Assembly (NCBI RefSeq): GCF_014200045.1 | Contig: NZ_JACHOV010000004.1 | Location: 62,001-126,000 of the forward strand | Source of the DNA: Rhizorhapis suberifaciens | GTDB taxonomy: Bacteria > Pseudomonadota > Alphaproteobacteria > Sphingomonadales > Sphingomonadaceae | DNA: 64,000 bases | Direction: 5' to 3' | In this document: in pieces, positions 17,101 to 24,241 of the stretch | How the letters are laid out: each line of letters opens with the position of its first letter | Numbering within the stretch: position 1 is the first letter of the stretch | Notes under the pieces: model-generated | Seen by the model: the letters and a program-made list of their open reading frames with translations, nothing else | What the model was told of the DNA's origin: nothing | Database searches by the model: none | Program-made: the position numbers and the translations under genes

Positions 17101-18816
17101 CTGCTCTTCGAACAGTTCGTGGACGCAAGCATCGGCACGCCAGGCGGCGTCAGGTCCACTCCAGGCGCGGATTGCCTTCGCCAGTTCCACAGGGCTTATA
17201 AGGGGTAGTTCACCCGTGGGCGCTTGCGGCTCCGCGTCTGCCGCCGCCAACAACGAAAGCAGTCCCTGCTGCATGGTTGTCACCGCAGCATGATCGAGCC
17301 GTGCCGGATCATGGAACCAGCGGCTGACCCGCCCGTCGGACCGGATCGCGATGGTCAACTCCGATCCGGGCAGCAGCGTCACTTCGTCCAATGTCTCGGC
17401 GATAAGGATGGAGACGGGCAGCAGCACGCGGTCCTTTTCCGCGCGCAACTCCGGCATGCGCGCCACAAGGTCGCTGCTGAACCCCAGCCGGCGATGTGCC
17501 TCCCGCACCGATCCGCACAACCCCTCCCGCAGGTGATCCAGCCCCTGTGAAAAGTCGATCTCCGCGCGAAGCGGCACTTGCGGCGAAAACCAGGCTTCCA
17601 GCCCGGCATGGGAAGCGGTCATCACTGGATCGGTATAGCCGAAATCAAACTCTTCTTTGTCGGCAAGCCGTCCGATCAAGGCCACAGCAGCGGCCAGAAC
17701 GGCTTTTTCCCTTCCCAGAACATCCGGGCCAGGCATGACGAGTTCCGCGTGCGTCATGATGTCCCGACCCGGATGTCGGTCCCGTACGACTAGGGGGAGG
17801 TCGACGGGACCAAGGGATGCGATGCGGCTGCGCCAATAATTTTCATGCGCCGCCAAGCCTGAATTTATTTCAGTGAGGGCCGAAAGCGTCGACCGGTCTA
17901 GCACGTCGAACTGCGCCCCTTCGCGAAGTCCGAACCGACCCACGGCTTCGCTCACCGCCAGTTCAGCGCCCTGCAATGTGGAAAGACGATGCAGCGCCAA
18001 ATGCTCGGCGCCGGTCGCGACGATGATCCGGTGTGGCTCGATGGCCACTATCGTGCCCGGCGCAAATCTGGATGTGTCGCCCTCGACACTTGCGCCCAGC
18101 ACAAGCATCAGCGCCCCGCCAAAGCTCGCCTTCGCCTTTCCAATGGGATTGGCGTAGCCGCCGAAATCAAGCGCGCGTATCAGTCTTTCGATCTTGTCGG
18201 CAGGTTGGTGCCACTGAATTGCGCAGGCCGCCTCAGGCCGATGCCGCCTTGAAAAATAACGAGCCGGTCCATTGGGCTGCGCTTGTGGTACGATCCGGCC
18301 GCTGGCGAGACCATCGACGAGTTCCTCGAAACTGTCGATCCCCGCAGCAAAGCATTTCGTATTGAGCGAAAAGGCTGTTTCGCCTTCATCAATGGCGATG
18401 CCCCGCGCGGTCAGCACCGCCCCGCCATCGACCTCTCCTGTCATTTGGTGCCAGGTGATGCCGTGCAGGGGCTCTCCGTTCAGCAGCGCCCACACCGGCA
18501 CGTTCAAACCTGCATAATGTGGTAACGGTCCGTCATGGAAATTGATCGCGCCCTTGGCGGGCAGGCTCAGCACCTCATCGGAAAGCACCGAAAGGTTCGT
18601 CACGCTGAACAGATAATCGAACCGTCCGACTTCGGCTGAGGGCAGGTCACGCGGCCGATCGACCAGCAGGATGCCAGCCTCGCTCGCCCAGTTGCGTATG
18701 GCGGGCCGCCGCGACACCACTGCCGCGATCCTGTGGCCCCGCGCTTCCAACGTCTTGGCGCACTGAATGAGAAGAGACTCTTCGCCGATGAGAACACAGC
18801 GCCAGGAACAATGCAT
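14158..18816 (-). CDS. NRPS: formyltransferase - truncated C - A with inserted luciferase-like monooxygenase - PCP
   Basis: 1552 residues from ATG 18816 (GGGAG 6 nt upstream; ATG 18819 also possible). Residues 1-185 are a formyltransferase with the catalytic set Asn92, His94 (INFHDGPLP) and Asp130 (GEVDGG), as in the start module of linear gramicidin synthetase. Residues about 310-540 resemble the C-terminal half of a condensation domain without HHxxxDG. The A domain runs about 560-1430 (YTSGSTGKPKG, NMYGPTET, RTGDLG, NGKVDR). Between A4 (SFDISVLEL) and A5 lies a luciferase-like FMN monooxygenase at about 790-1130 (GFSAVWTPERHFHSFGG, AGIAFASGWQPNDF). The PCP Ser is 1476 (DLGGHSLLA). Aligned by eye to GrsA, the specificity pocket reads D-I-L-Q-M-G-M-I-W-K, a glycine-type code. 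Confidence 0.93.
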   Translation of the reverse strand: MHCSWRCVLIGEESLLIQCAKTLEARGHRIAAVVSRRPAIRNWASEAGILLVDRPRDLPSAEVGRFDYLFSVTNLSVLSDEVLSLPAKGAINFHDGPLPHYAGLNVPVWALLNGEPLHGITWHQMTGEVDGGAVLTARGIAIDEGETAFSLNTKCFAAGIDSFEELVDGLASGRIVPQAQPNGPARYFSRRHRPEAACAIQWHQPADKIERLIRALDFGGYANPIGKAKASFGGALMLVLGASVEGDTSRFAPGTIVAIEPHRIIVATGAEHLALHRLSTLQGAELAVSEAVGRFGLREGAQFDVLDRSTLSALTEINSGLAAHENYWRSRIASLGPVDLPLVVRDRHPGRDIMTHAELVMPGPDVLGREKAVLAAAVALIGRLADKEEFDFGYTDPVMTASHAGLEAWFSPQVPLRAEIDFSQGLDHLREGLCGSVREAHRRLGFSSDLVARMPELRAEKDRVLLPVSILIAETLDEVTLLPGSELTIAIRSDGRVSRWFHDPARLDHAAVTTMQQGLLSLLAAADAEPQAPTGELPLISPVELAKAIRAWSGPDAAWRADACVHELFEEQARRTPDRVAVTCRGESLSYGELNRRSNQIARHLQQQGAGPDQFVGLFVDRSLDMLVALLGILKAGGAYVPLDPKYPSERIAHMIADSRAKLIITQAHLAERISGEGATLVRIDADWPEIMRHSPEPVESAAGPASLAYVIYTSGSTGKPKGVMVEHRNVANFFAGMDQHITPEGTWLAVTSLSFDISVLELCWTLSRGLHVILSTGGELTEARVPVKKPLDFSLFYFAADAESQPGEKYRLLLEGAKFADQNGFSAVWTPERHFHSFGGLYPNPAVTGAAVAAITSRVKIRGGSVVVPLHHPVRVAEEWSVVDNLSNGRAGIAFASGWQPNDFVLRPESFADRTGALLNGMDAVRALWRGESRSFAGPLGKPVEVQILPRPVQPELPFWITSAGNVDTFAAAGRAGGGVLTHLLGQSLGELSEKLDAYRNAWREAGHEGEGHVTLMLHSFVGPDAEQVREAVREPMIAYLRTATSLVKQYAWAFPAFKRRAGMAESAGQDAFEALSQTDMEMLLSFAFDRYYETSGLFGTPESCLAMVDMARTVGVDEIACLIDFGVPERQVLEHLPYLNQLRLMASSGEPAGADEPLPVLMKRHAVTHLQCTPSMMRLMLADDRLREPIAALKHVMIGGEAFPPDLARELTGLSGGAVTNMYGPTETTIWSAAHKVDGSDGAIPLGRPLANQHVYILDSRQQPVLPGAPGELVIGGHGVVRGYLDRPSLTAERFIADPLRPGERAYRTGDLGRRRADGVIEFLGRLDHQVKVRGYRIELGEIEAVLNDHEAVQEAVVVAREDEVGDKQLIAYVVPELSRDMIAEVRECLKARLPEFMVAAHIMSLARLPMTPNGKVDRNALPALESVSMTSVAESYVAPAGGMEQRIAAIWCDVLKLSQVGTRDNFFDLGGHSLLAVQMHRRLRTELRRELPITDIFRFPTVQSLSAHLAGGDSSAKAAEEGLSRAEGRRAALQRRIAGRVPAVLGEGS

Positions 18817-18872
18817 CATGAACTCCCGCCAACCAAAGCAACGGCAGCAGCCTTTACTAAAAAGACCATCCA

Positions 18873-18899
18873 CATGTGAATTTAATGCCAATTCACATG
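18873..18899. promoter_or_regulatory. Perfect 10-bp inverted repeat upstream of the NRPS-PKS operon
   Basis: Arms CATGTGAATT and AATTCACATG separated by TAATGCC, 56 bp upstream of the NRPS start. It lies in the only promoter-sized gap before the NRPS-PKS-GT operon (18817-19013), so it is the best candidate operator for that operon. It could also fold as a hairpin in a leader RNA. Confidence 0.5.
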
Positions 18900-19013
18900 C
18901 AGTTTTACACCGTCCAATAGTAACATTATGGGCATTATATGTTCAGGAACAATTTTCCGAATTGCCTGGGGACAATTCCCCACAGACTAATTCATATGAG
19001 TAAATTTCTCTCC

Positions 19014-19928
19014 CTATTTATACTCAATCAACTTCCCCTTTTTCTTCAAATGGAGCCGGTTAAGCCAAAATTGCATTTGTCCCTGGACATGCGGTATCTT
19101 CCCCAAAAGAATGAAGCTGGCATAAAGCGCCCCCGCATGCCGCGTGACACGCAGCCAGAGCAGCGGCCAAAGCGGAAGGCTCATTGGATTGGCCCAGAAA
19201 AGGTTGCTCATAACCTTGCGCCATAGCCGTCGATCTTCAGCGCCCCGGCGGTGCAAAGCTTCGGCGCTGGCATAGCCGCTGCGCCGGTTGCGTTGCCACC
19301 ATTGGGCAAAGCGGGACATTGCGGCATCGTGCAGCGTCATTTCTCGCGCCAGGCGGTAGATGTTCCAGCCTGCCTTGCGCAGTCTATGGCAGAGATCGGG
19401 CTCTTCCCCCGCGATCAGCTCGTCCGCAAAGCCGCCCGCTTCCTCCAGCGCAACGACGCGCATCAGGCTATCGCCGCCGCAGCTCTCGGCCTCCCCAACC
19501 GTAGTGTCCCATTCAAGATCGCAGAGTCGATTGTAGACGCTGTCGCCAGGAGAGCGCTCGCGCCGCCGTCCGCAGACGACGGCGGCGTCAGTATTCCTCT
19601 GCATCACCGCTTTTGCAGCGTCCAGCCAGTCGGGATGCAATTCGCAGTCCCCGTCAATGAACTGGACCAACTCCATTTCCGGCAATGCATCGCATAGATA
19701 CCGAAACCCGGCGTTGCGCGCGCGCGCCGCCGTAAAGGGCGTTGCGGCATCCAATTCCACGACGTCGACTCCCAAGGACCGCGCCATTGCCACGCTGCCG
19801 TCGATGGAACCAGAATCCACATAGATTGATCGGACGAACTGCCCGGACAAGCTGGCAAGGCAGCGCCGGAGGCGTTCGCCTTCATTCCGCCCGATAATGA
19901 CGGCTCCAATAGGGCAATTCTGGCTCAT
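19014..19928 (-). CDS. Family 2 glycosyltransferase, membrane-associated
   Basis: 304 residues with GT-A motifs: AVIIGRNEGERLRRCLASL, YVDSGSIDGS, FIDGDCELHPDW (DGD metal site) and AGEEPDLCHRLRKAGW. A hydrophobic C-terminal stretch (LPLWPLLWLRV, LYASFILLG) probably anchors it to the inner membrane. Its start overlaps the stop of the next gene upstream by 4 bp, forming an operon of three glycosyltransferases (21085, 19925, 19014). It likely adds a sugar to a lipid-linked EPS intermediate; specificity unknown. Confidence 0.88.
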   Translation of the reverse strand: MSQNCPIGAVIIGRNEGERLRRCLASLSGQFVRSIYVDSGSIDGSVAMARSLGVDVVELDAATPFTAARARNAGFRYLCDALPEMELVQFIDGDCELHPDWLDAAKAVMQRNTDAAVVCGRRRERSPGDSVYNRLCDLEWDTTVGEAESCGGDSLMRVVALEEAGGFADELIAGEEPDLCHRLRKAGWNIYRLAREMTLHDAAMSRFAQWWQRNRRSGYASAEALHRRGAEDRRLWRKVMSNLFWANPMSLPLWPLLWLRVTRHAGALYASFILLGKIPHVQGQMQFWLNRLHLKKKGKLIEYK

Positions 19929-21082
19929 GGCTCACGGCTCGTGCGCAGCCAGGCTCGCTGAGGCCGAACCAGCAGCCTGGCATAGATCGGTAGCTTCCAG
20001 ACCATATAGAATGGCAGCTTCATCAACGTCCCAAGTGGCAGCGAAGCCCTGCCCCACCGGGCCCAGACGCACAGCAGGCTGACGAAGAACAGCAGGCATC
20101 CCGCTACCAATCCTAGCAATGGCGTGGCGTCCCCGGACTGCCATGCAAAAAGGAGCAGTCCCAGCAACCCACTGATCACCGCCATGCCCAACAGGCTTAG
20201 CGGCGGTACGGCGACGTCCAATGCCAATGCCAGGGCTGAGGGCCGTTGCAAGACGGTCCGTGCCAGGCGGGGGACATAGGCGGCCGCCGTCATGATCTGC
20301 CCATGTTCCCAGCGGGTCCGCTGCGTCACCGTAGCGGACTGACTGCTTGCGCTGCTGGTGAAGGCCGCATCCTCATGGAAAATTACGCGTTCTCCGCCGA
20401 GGAACAATTCCAGTCCAAGCTGCAAGTCTTCCACCAGATTGGCTGAGGCGAGCGGCGCGGACTTGAACAGGGCCCAGGGGAATGCCATCCCCGTCCCTTG
20501 CAGCAAGGCTGCTCCAGACAAACCGAACAACCCCCGCTGCCTCACATGATTGCGGATACGAAAGGCGAAGGTCGAAATTCCGACCAACGCCCCTGCCTCT
20601 TCAGCATGCGTCAGCAGAAACAAGCCCTGCACCGCCGCCTCTTCCTGATAAGCACAAGCCGCCAACTTTTGCAGCGCGCCCGGCTCTGGAACACAGTCGG
20701 CATCGAGGATGATCACAATTTCGGGAGGATCATCCGAAAGGATGTCGCGGCCAAAATCGAGCGCAAATCCTTTCCCTCGGAACGCCGGATTGGTGCGGGT
20801 TGCCACAAAGGCGCCTGCACGACGTGCCACCGCTGCAGTGTCATCCGTGCAATTATCGGCCACAACGACCAGACGGTCGAAAGGGCGCAACTGCACCCGC
20901 ACCGCTGCTATTACTGCGGCAATGCCCAGAACCTCATTATGTGCCGGCATCAGCACAGCGAATGGCGGGGCCGACGCGGAAGCAACTCGGCTTTGTCCAG
21001 CGAGAATCGCCACTGTAAATTCGAACGACAGCCAAAGCAGCGGAACTAGCAACAACATCGCAAGCAACCAGGCCGCCGCCAT
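19925..21082 (-). CDS. Integral membrane family 2 glycosyltransferase
   Basis: 385 residues. An N-terminal membrane helix (MAAAWLLAMLLLVPLLWLSF) is followed by a processive-type GT2 domain: LMPAHNEVLGIAAVI, VADNCTDDTA, ILDADCVPEPGA (DAD), LVEDLQLGLE (ED) and QRTRWEHGQ (QxxRW-like). Two or more C-terminal helices (LLGMAVISGLLGLLLFAW, LVAGCLLFFVSLLCV) follow. Architecture resembles cellulose/hyaluronan synthase-like transferases, although here it is one of several EPS transferases. The ATG at 21082 has a GGGGGA ribosome site and lies 2 bp after the preceding gene. Confidence 0.88.
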   Translation of the reverse strand: MAAAWLLAMLLLVPLLWLSFEFTVAILAGQSRVASASAPPFAVLMPAHNEVLGIAAVIAAVRVQLRPFDRLVVVADNCTDDTAAVARRAGAFVATRTNPAFRGKGFALDFGRDILSDDPPEIVIILDADCVPEPGALQKLAACAYQEEAAVQGLFLLTHAEEAGALVGISTFAFRIRNHVRQRGLFGLSGAALLQGTGMAFPWALFKSAPLASANLVEDLQLGLELFLGGERVIFHEDAAFTSSASSQSATVTQRTRWEHGQIMTAAAYVPRLARTVLQRPSALALALDVAVPPLSLLGMAVISGLLGLLLFAWQSGDATPLLGLVAGCLLFFVSLLCVWARWGRASLPLGTLMKLPFYMVWKLPIYARLLVRPQRAWLRTSREP

Positions 21083-21084
21083 GA

Positions 21085-22359
21085 CTATCCCCCTACCAGT
21101 GGACGGAGCAAATCGGCCAGCAACGCCGCATTCCTGTCGCCATTATGGTTTCTAAGCACACGCTCCCGACCGATTTCCGCCATGCACGCCAACCGGCCCG
21201 GATGGCATTCCAGCGCCTCGCGCAGGGCTTCGGCCAACGCCGGACGCGATCCGGCCGGGACAAGCCAGCCGCATTGTTCATCAACCAGCTCCGGAACACC
21301 GGCGATGCAGGTCGCGACCACGGGGCGGCCTAGCGCCAGGGCCTCCATCAGCACGACCGGAAGGCCCTCGGCAAAGCTCGGCAGGATCAATGCCCGCGCT
21401 CCCAATATCTCGCGGCGAACAGCCTCCGCGTCTTTCCAGCCAGTCAGCGTCACCCGCCGTTCCAGGCCAAGCGCCTTGATCTGCGCCTCAAGCTGGGGCC
21501 GCATTTCGCCATCTCCAACGATGCGCAGCGAGAACAGATGATCCCGCGCGACTTCAGCTGCCGCTTCGATCAGCAGGTTCAATCCCTTTTGGCTGCTGAG
21601 CCGGGCCACGCAGACCAGGACATTGGAATGCGGGAGCGATGACGCCGAGGGCTCTTCATCCAGAAGCTGGCGGTCGAGCCCACAGCGAACGACCTTGATC
21701 TTCGGCCAATCGGCGATATGTGCCCATCGCATCAATTGGCCGCGACCGAAGTCGGAAACGGCCACGACAAAACTCGCGCCGGCGATCTTTTCCGCAAGCA
21801 GCAGCGATGCCGGTGCGTCGAACTCATCGGGGCCATGCAGCGTCATGCTGTAGGTAATGCCGGCAAGCTTGTTCGCCAGCCTGGCGACGGCGGCCGGGTT
21901 AGTGCCGAAATGGACATGGACGTGCCGGATACTTGCGTTCTGCAGCATCCGAACGAGCAGGCAGGCCTCCACAAGATAAGCCGCCGAACGGACAATTCCG
22001 GCCTGTCCACGCAAGCCAGAGCCGACCGCCAGCGCCAGCGTTTTCGCAAAGCGGACAGGGTGTCTCAACGACTGCCAAAGGAGAGCGGAAAAAAGCCGCA
22101 TGCGAGGGCCGTCGAGCAGCACTGCGGTTCGCGTCGCTTCCGACTGGTCGTCGGGATCGGGCAGCGTTTCGCCTGACGTGCGGATCGAAAAGCGGTGCAC
22201 ATCGAAGCCCTGCCGCTCAAGCGCAGCAATCTCGCGGCGGATGAAGCTGTGGCTGACCTTTGGATAGACATTGGTCAAATAAGCGATCCGAAGGGGCGCC
22301 ACTCTGCCGTACCAGCCGTCGCGCGCGCTCAGCCGTCGCTCATCCAGAACGATTTGCAT
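21085..22359 (-). CDS. Family 4 glycosyltransferase (colanic-acid WcaL/AmsK-like)
   Basis: 424 residues from ATG 22359 (GGGAGAG upstream; upstream in-frame starts add a poorly structured leader). The GT-B fold shows RIAYLTNVYPKVSHSFIRREI at the N-terminus, HVHVHFGTNPAAVARL, TLHGPDEFD, VARLSSQKGLNLLIEA and EGLPVVLMEALALGRPVVAT (the EX7E nucleotide-sugar motif), then VPELVDEQCGWLV. The N-terminal SHSFIRREI pattern is characteristic of WcaL/AmsK-type EPS enzymes. First gene of the leftward three-gene glycosyltransferase operon, divergent from the gene at 22634. Confidence 0.9.
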   Translation of the reverse strand: MQIVLDERRLSARDGWYGRVAPLRIAYLTNVYPKVSHSFIRREIAALERQGFDVHRFSIRTSGETLPDPDDQSEATRTAVLLDGPRMRLFSALLWQSLRHPVRFAKTLALAVGSGLRGQAGIVRSAAYLVEACLLVRMLQNASIRHVHVHFGTNPAAVARLANKLAGITYSMTLHGPDEFDAPASLLLAEKIAGASFVVAVSDFGRGQLMRWAHIADWPKIKVVRCGLDRQLLDEEPSASSLPHSNVLVCVARLSSQKGLNLLIEAAAEVARDHLFSLRIVGDGEMRPQLEAQIKALGLERRVTLTGWKDAEAVRREILGARALILPSFAEGLPVVLMEALALGRPVVATCIAGVPELVDEQCGWLVPAGSRPALAEALREALECHPGRLACMAEIGRERVLRNHNGDRNAALLADLLRPLVGG

Positions 22360-22633
22360 CACGCCTCTCCCACCGCCGGATAGGCTCATTCTGCAGGGGA
22401 AACCGGTGTCGTGAGAAGACTTGATATAATCCACTGAAGTCTACTCAGTATCTATTCGCGCCCGGAAAATACCCACGGACTAGGGATCATGGTCGCCAAG
22501 GGCGATCGGCGGTAGCTTAGGCGCCTGAACTGCGCATTTATTGCGGGCGATTGTCCGTAACTTCATGTTCTGGAGGCACTACGCCTTGATATCGTTTCGC
22601 CCCGGCATCCATTCACTTCGTAAGGCTGTAGGC

Positions 22634-23629
22634 ATGTCCTTCCCCGATCTGGAGTCTGCGGCGGCGGAACGGTGGACGATCTCCCCTGGGTGCCGGCGCT
22701 ACGTCCATCCCGCGAAGTTCGTGCCCGGACAACTTGAGCGCATCCGGGCGGCGGAATTCGGATCGGTTACAGACGTGATCCGCGACTTCCGCGGCGGTTA
22801 TGACGCCATACAGGAAGAAACGCTGGGATTTCGGGCCAGCGAGATCGACTTGATCGACGGCGTCCTCTATGCGCCCCGGGCCAATCGCAGCTTGAAGCCG
22901 CGCTCGCGCCGCGTTCCCGCCTATTCCGCGCCCAAAGAGGTGACCACGGGCGCGCTTTACGAAAGCTGGGTGGGCAATCGCTGGTTCGGGAACTGGCTGA
23001 CGGACGACTGCCTTACCTATCGGCTGGCCGAACGCTTTGGCAGGCCGGTCACCAGCCGCTCGGTGAATGCCGGCCATATGCCCTATTATGCGGCGCTGCT
23101 CGGCATCAGTCCCGCCACCGTGAATCATGTTCATTTCAATGAATTGATCTTCTTTCGCGACTCCTCTCAGAACACCCATAAAAAGCAACGGGCGGATGAA
23201 CTTCGCGCGCGACTGACTGCCACCATTCCTGCGGCCCGACACCCCGGCGTTTTTCTGCTGAGGGGCGAAACGGGCGACTGCCGGAGACTGGTGAACGAAA
23301 AGGTCATCGCCGAACGGTTGGCGCTGGAACGAGGGTTCGGCGTACTCGACCCCAGCACGGCGTCGGTGGACGAAATTCTCGCTCATTGTGCGGGAGCCAA
23401 GGTCATCGCCGGGGTGGAAGGCAGCCATCTGGTCCATGGCCTGGCGGTGATGCCCCCTGACGGCATCCTCTTCACCATTCAGCCGCCCGACCGGGTGGTG
23501 TCGGTGCTGAAGATCATCACGGATCGCCAGGGACAGACTTACGCCTTTGTCGTGGGAAACGGAACGCAGAACCATTTCACCGTGGAGTGGACCGAGATTC
23601 AGCGCACGCTCGATCTGGCGCTTTCCTGA
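22634..23629 (+). CDS. GT61-family (DUF563) glycosyltransferase
   Basis: About 331 residues. It carries typical DUF563/GT61 features: an N-terminal half with EETLGFRASEIDLIDGVLYAP, then KVIAGVEGSHLVHGLAVMPP near the C-terminus, the conserved glycine-His segment that lines the donor site. The ATG at 22634 is preferred for the AAGG 8 nt upstream; an ATG at 22565 or TTG at 22541 could lengthen it. It opens a rightward operon with an acetyltransferase, an acyl-CoA ligase and an ACP. A 526-residue frame on the opposite strand is only a GC shadow. Confidence 0.85.
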   Translation: MSFPDLESAAAERWTISPGCRRYVHPAKFVPGQLERIRAAEFGSVTDVIRDFRGGYDAIQEETLGFRASEIDLIDGVLYAPRANRSLKPRSRRVPAYSAPKEVTTGALYESWVGNRWFGNWLTDDCLTYRLAERFGRPVTSRSVNAGHMPYYAALLGISPATVNHVHFNELIFFRDSSQNTHKKQRADELRARLTATIPAARHPGVFLLRGETGDCRRLVNEKVIAERLALERGFGVLDPSTASVDEILAHCAGAKVIAGVEGSHLVHGLAVMPPDGILFTIQPPDRVVSVLKIITDRQGQTYAFVVGNGTQNHFTVEWTEIQRTLDLALS

Positions 23630-23650
23630 CTTATGAGGGGGGAACAAGCC

Positions 23651-24241
23651 ATGTTGATGCAGCATATTCGCCAGGATTACAGGCGGCACGGCAATTCTGT
23701 CATGAATGCGGCCTTCCTGTCGCTTCTCATCTACCGCTTCGGACGCTGGTCGCTCGAACGGGAGAATCCGATGGGCCGCCGCATCGCCCGAAAGCTCTAC
23801 GGCGCGGTAAACCTGTTTGTCGCGAACGTCACGAAGATATGGATCCCCCCGCAAGTGACTATTGGGGAAGATTTTCACATCATCCATGCCGAAGGATCGC
23901 TGTCCATCCATCCCAATGTGATCATCGGCGACCGGTTCGGGGTCATGCACAATGTCACCATCGGCACTAATATGACCGATGGCGCGCCAGTCATTGGGGA
24001 CGACGTCTTTGTCGGCGTCAACGCGACCCTGCTCGGCCCAATCACAATTGGTGACCGAGTCCGGATTGCGGCGAATACGGCGGTCACCACCGATGTTCCC
24101 AATGACTGCGTCGCTATCGGCTCGCCAGCGAAAATCTACCCCCGCCTTGGCCCTTGGCCGGATGCTACCGCGCTGGCCTCCATGGCCTTCCACAGGAAGG
24201 CAGCAGGCCCGCAGCGGCGATCAGTGGAACAGCTGCCATGA
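23651..24241 (+). CDS. Serine acetyltransferase-like hexapeptide-repeat O-acetyltransferase
   Basis: 196 residues. After a helical N-terminus (RQDYRRHGNSVMNAAFLSLL), a left-handed beta-helix is built of hexapeptide repeats (VTIGEDFHIIHAEG, IHPNVIIGDRF, IGDDVFVGVNATLLGPITIG, IPN-type end with AIGSPAKI). This is the CysE/WcaB fold, but in an EPS locus it more likely acetylates a sugar than serine. ATG 23651 is chosen because GAGGGGGG lies 9 nt upstream. Its stop overlaps the acyl-CoA ligase start (ATGA). Confidence 0.85.
   Translation: MLMQHIRQDYRRHGNSVMNAAFLSLLIYRFGRWSLERENPMGRRIARKLYGAVNLFVANVTKIWIPPQVTIGEDFHIIHAEGSLSIHPNVIIGDRFGVMHNVTIGTNMTDGAPVIGDDVFVGVNATLLGPITIGDRVRIAANTAVTTDVPNDCVAIGSPAKIYPRLGPWPDATALASMAFHRKAAGPQRRSVEQLP

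Noticed and set aside
18968-18981. Short GGGGA/TCCCC inverted repeat upstream of the NRPS gene
   Set aside because: 5-bp arms only, likely chance; the 10-bp repeat at 18873 is the better operator candidate.
22613-24193. 526-codon open frame on the minus strand over the GT61 and acetyltransferase genes
   Set aside because: It is opposite two well-supported genes, has no recognisable domain and arises from high-GC codon bias.
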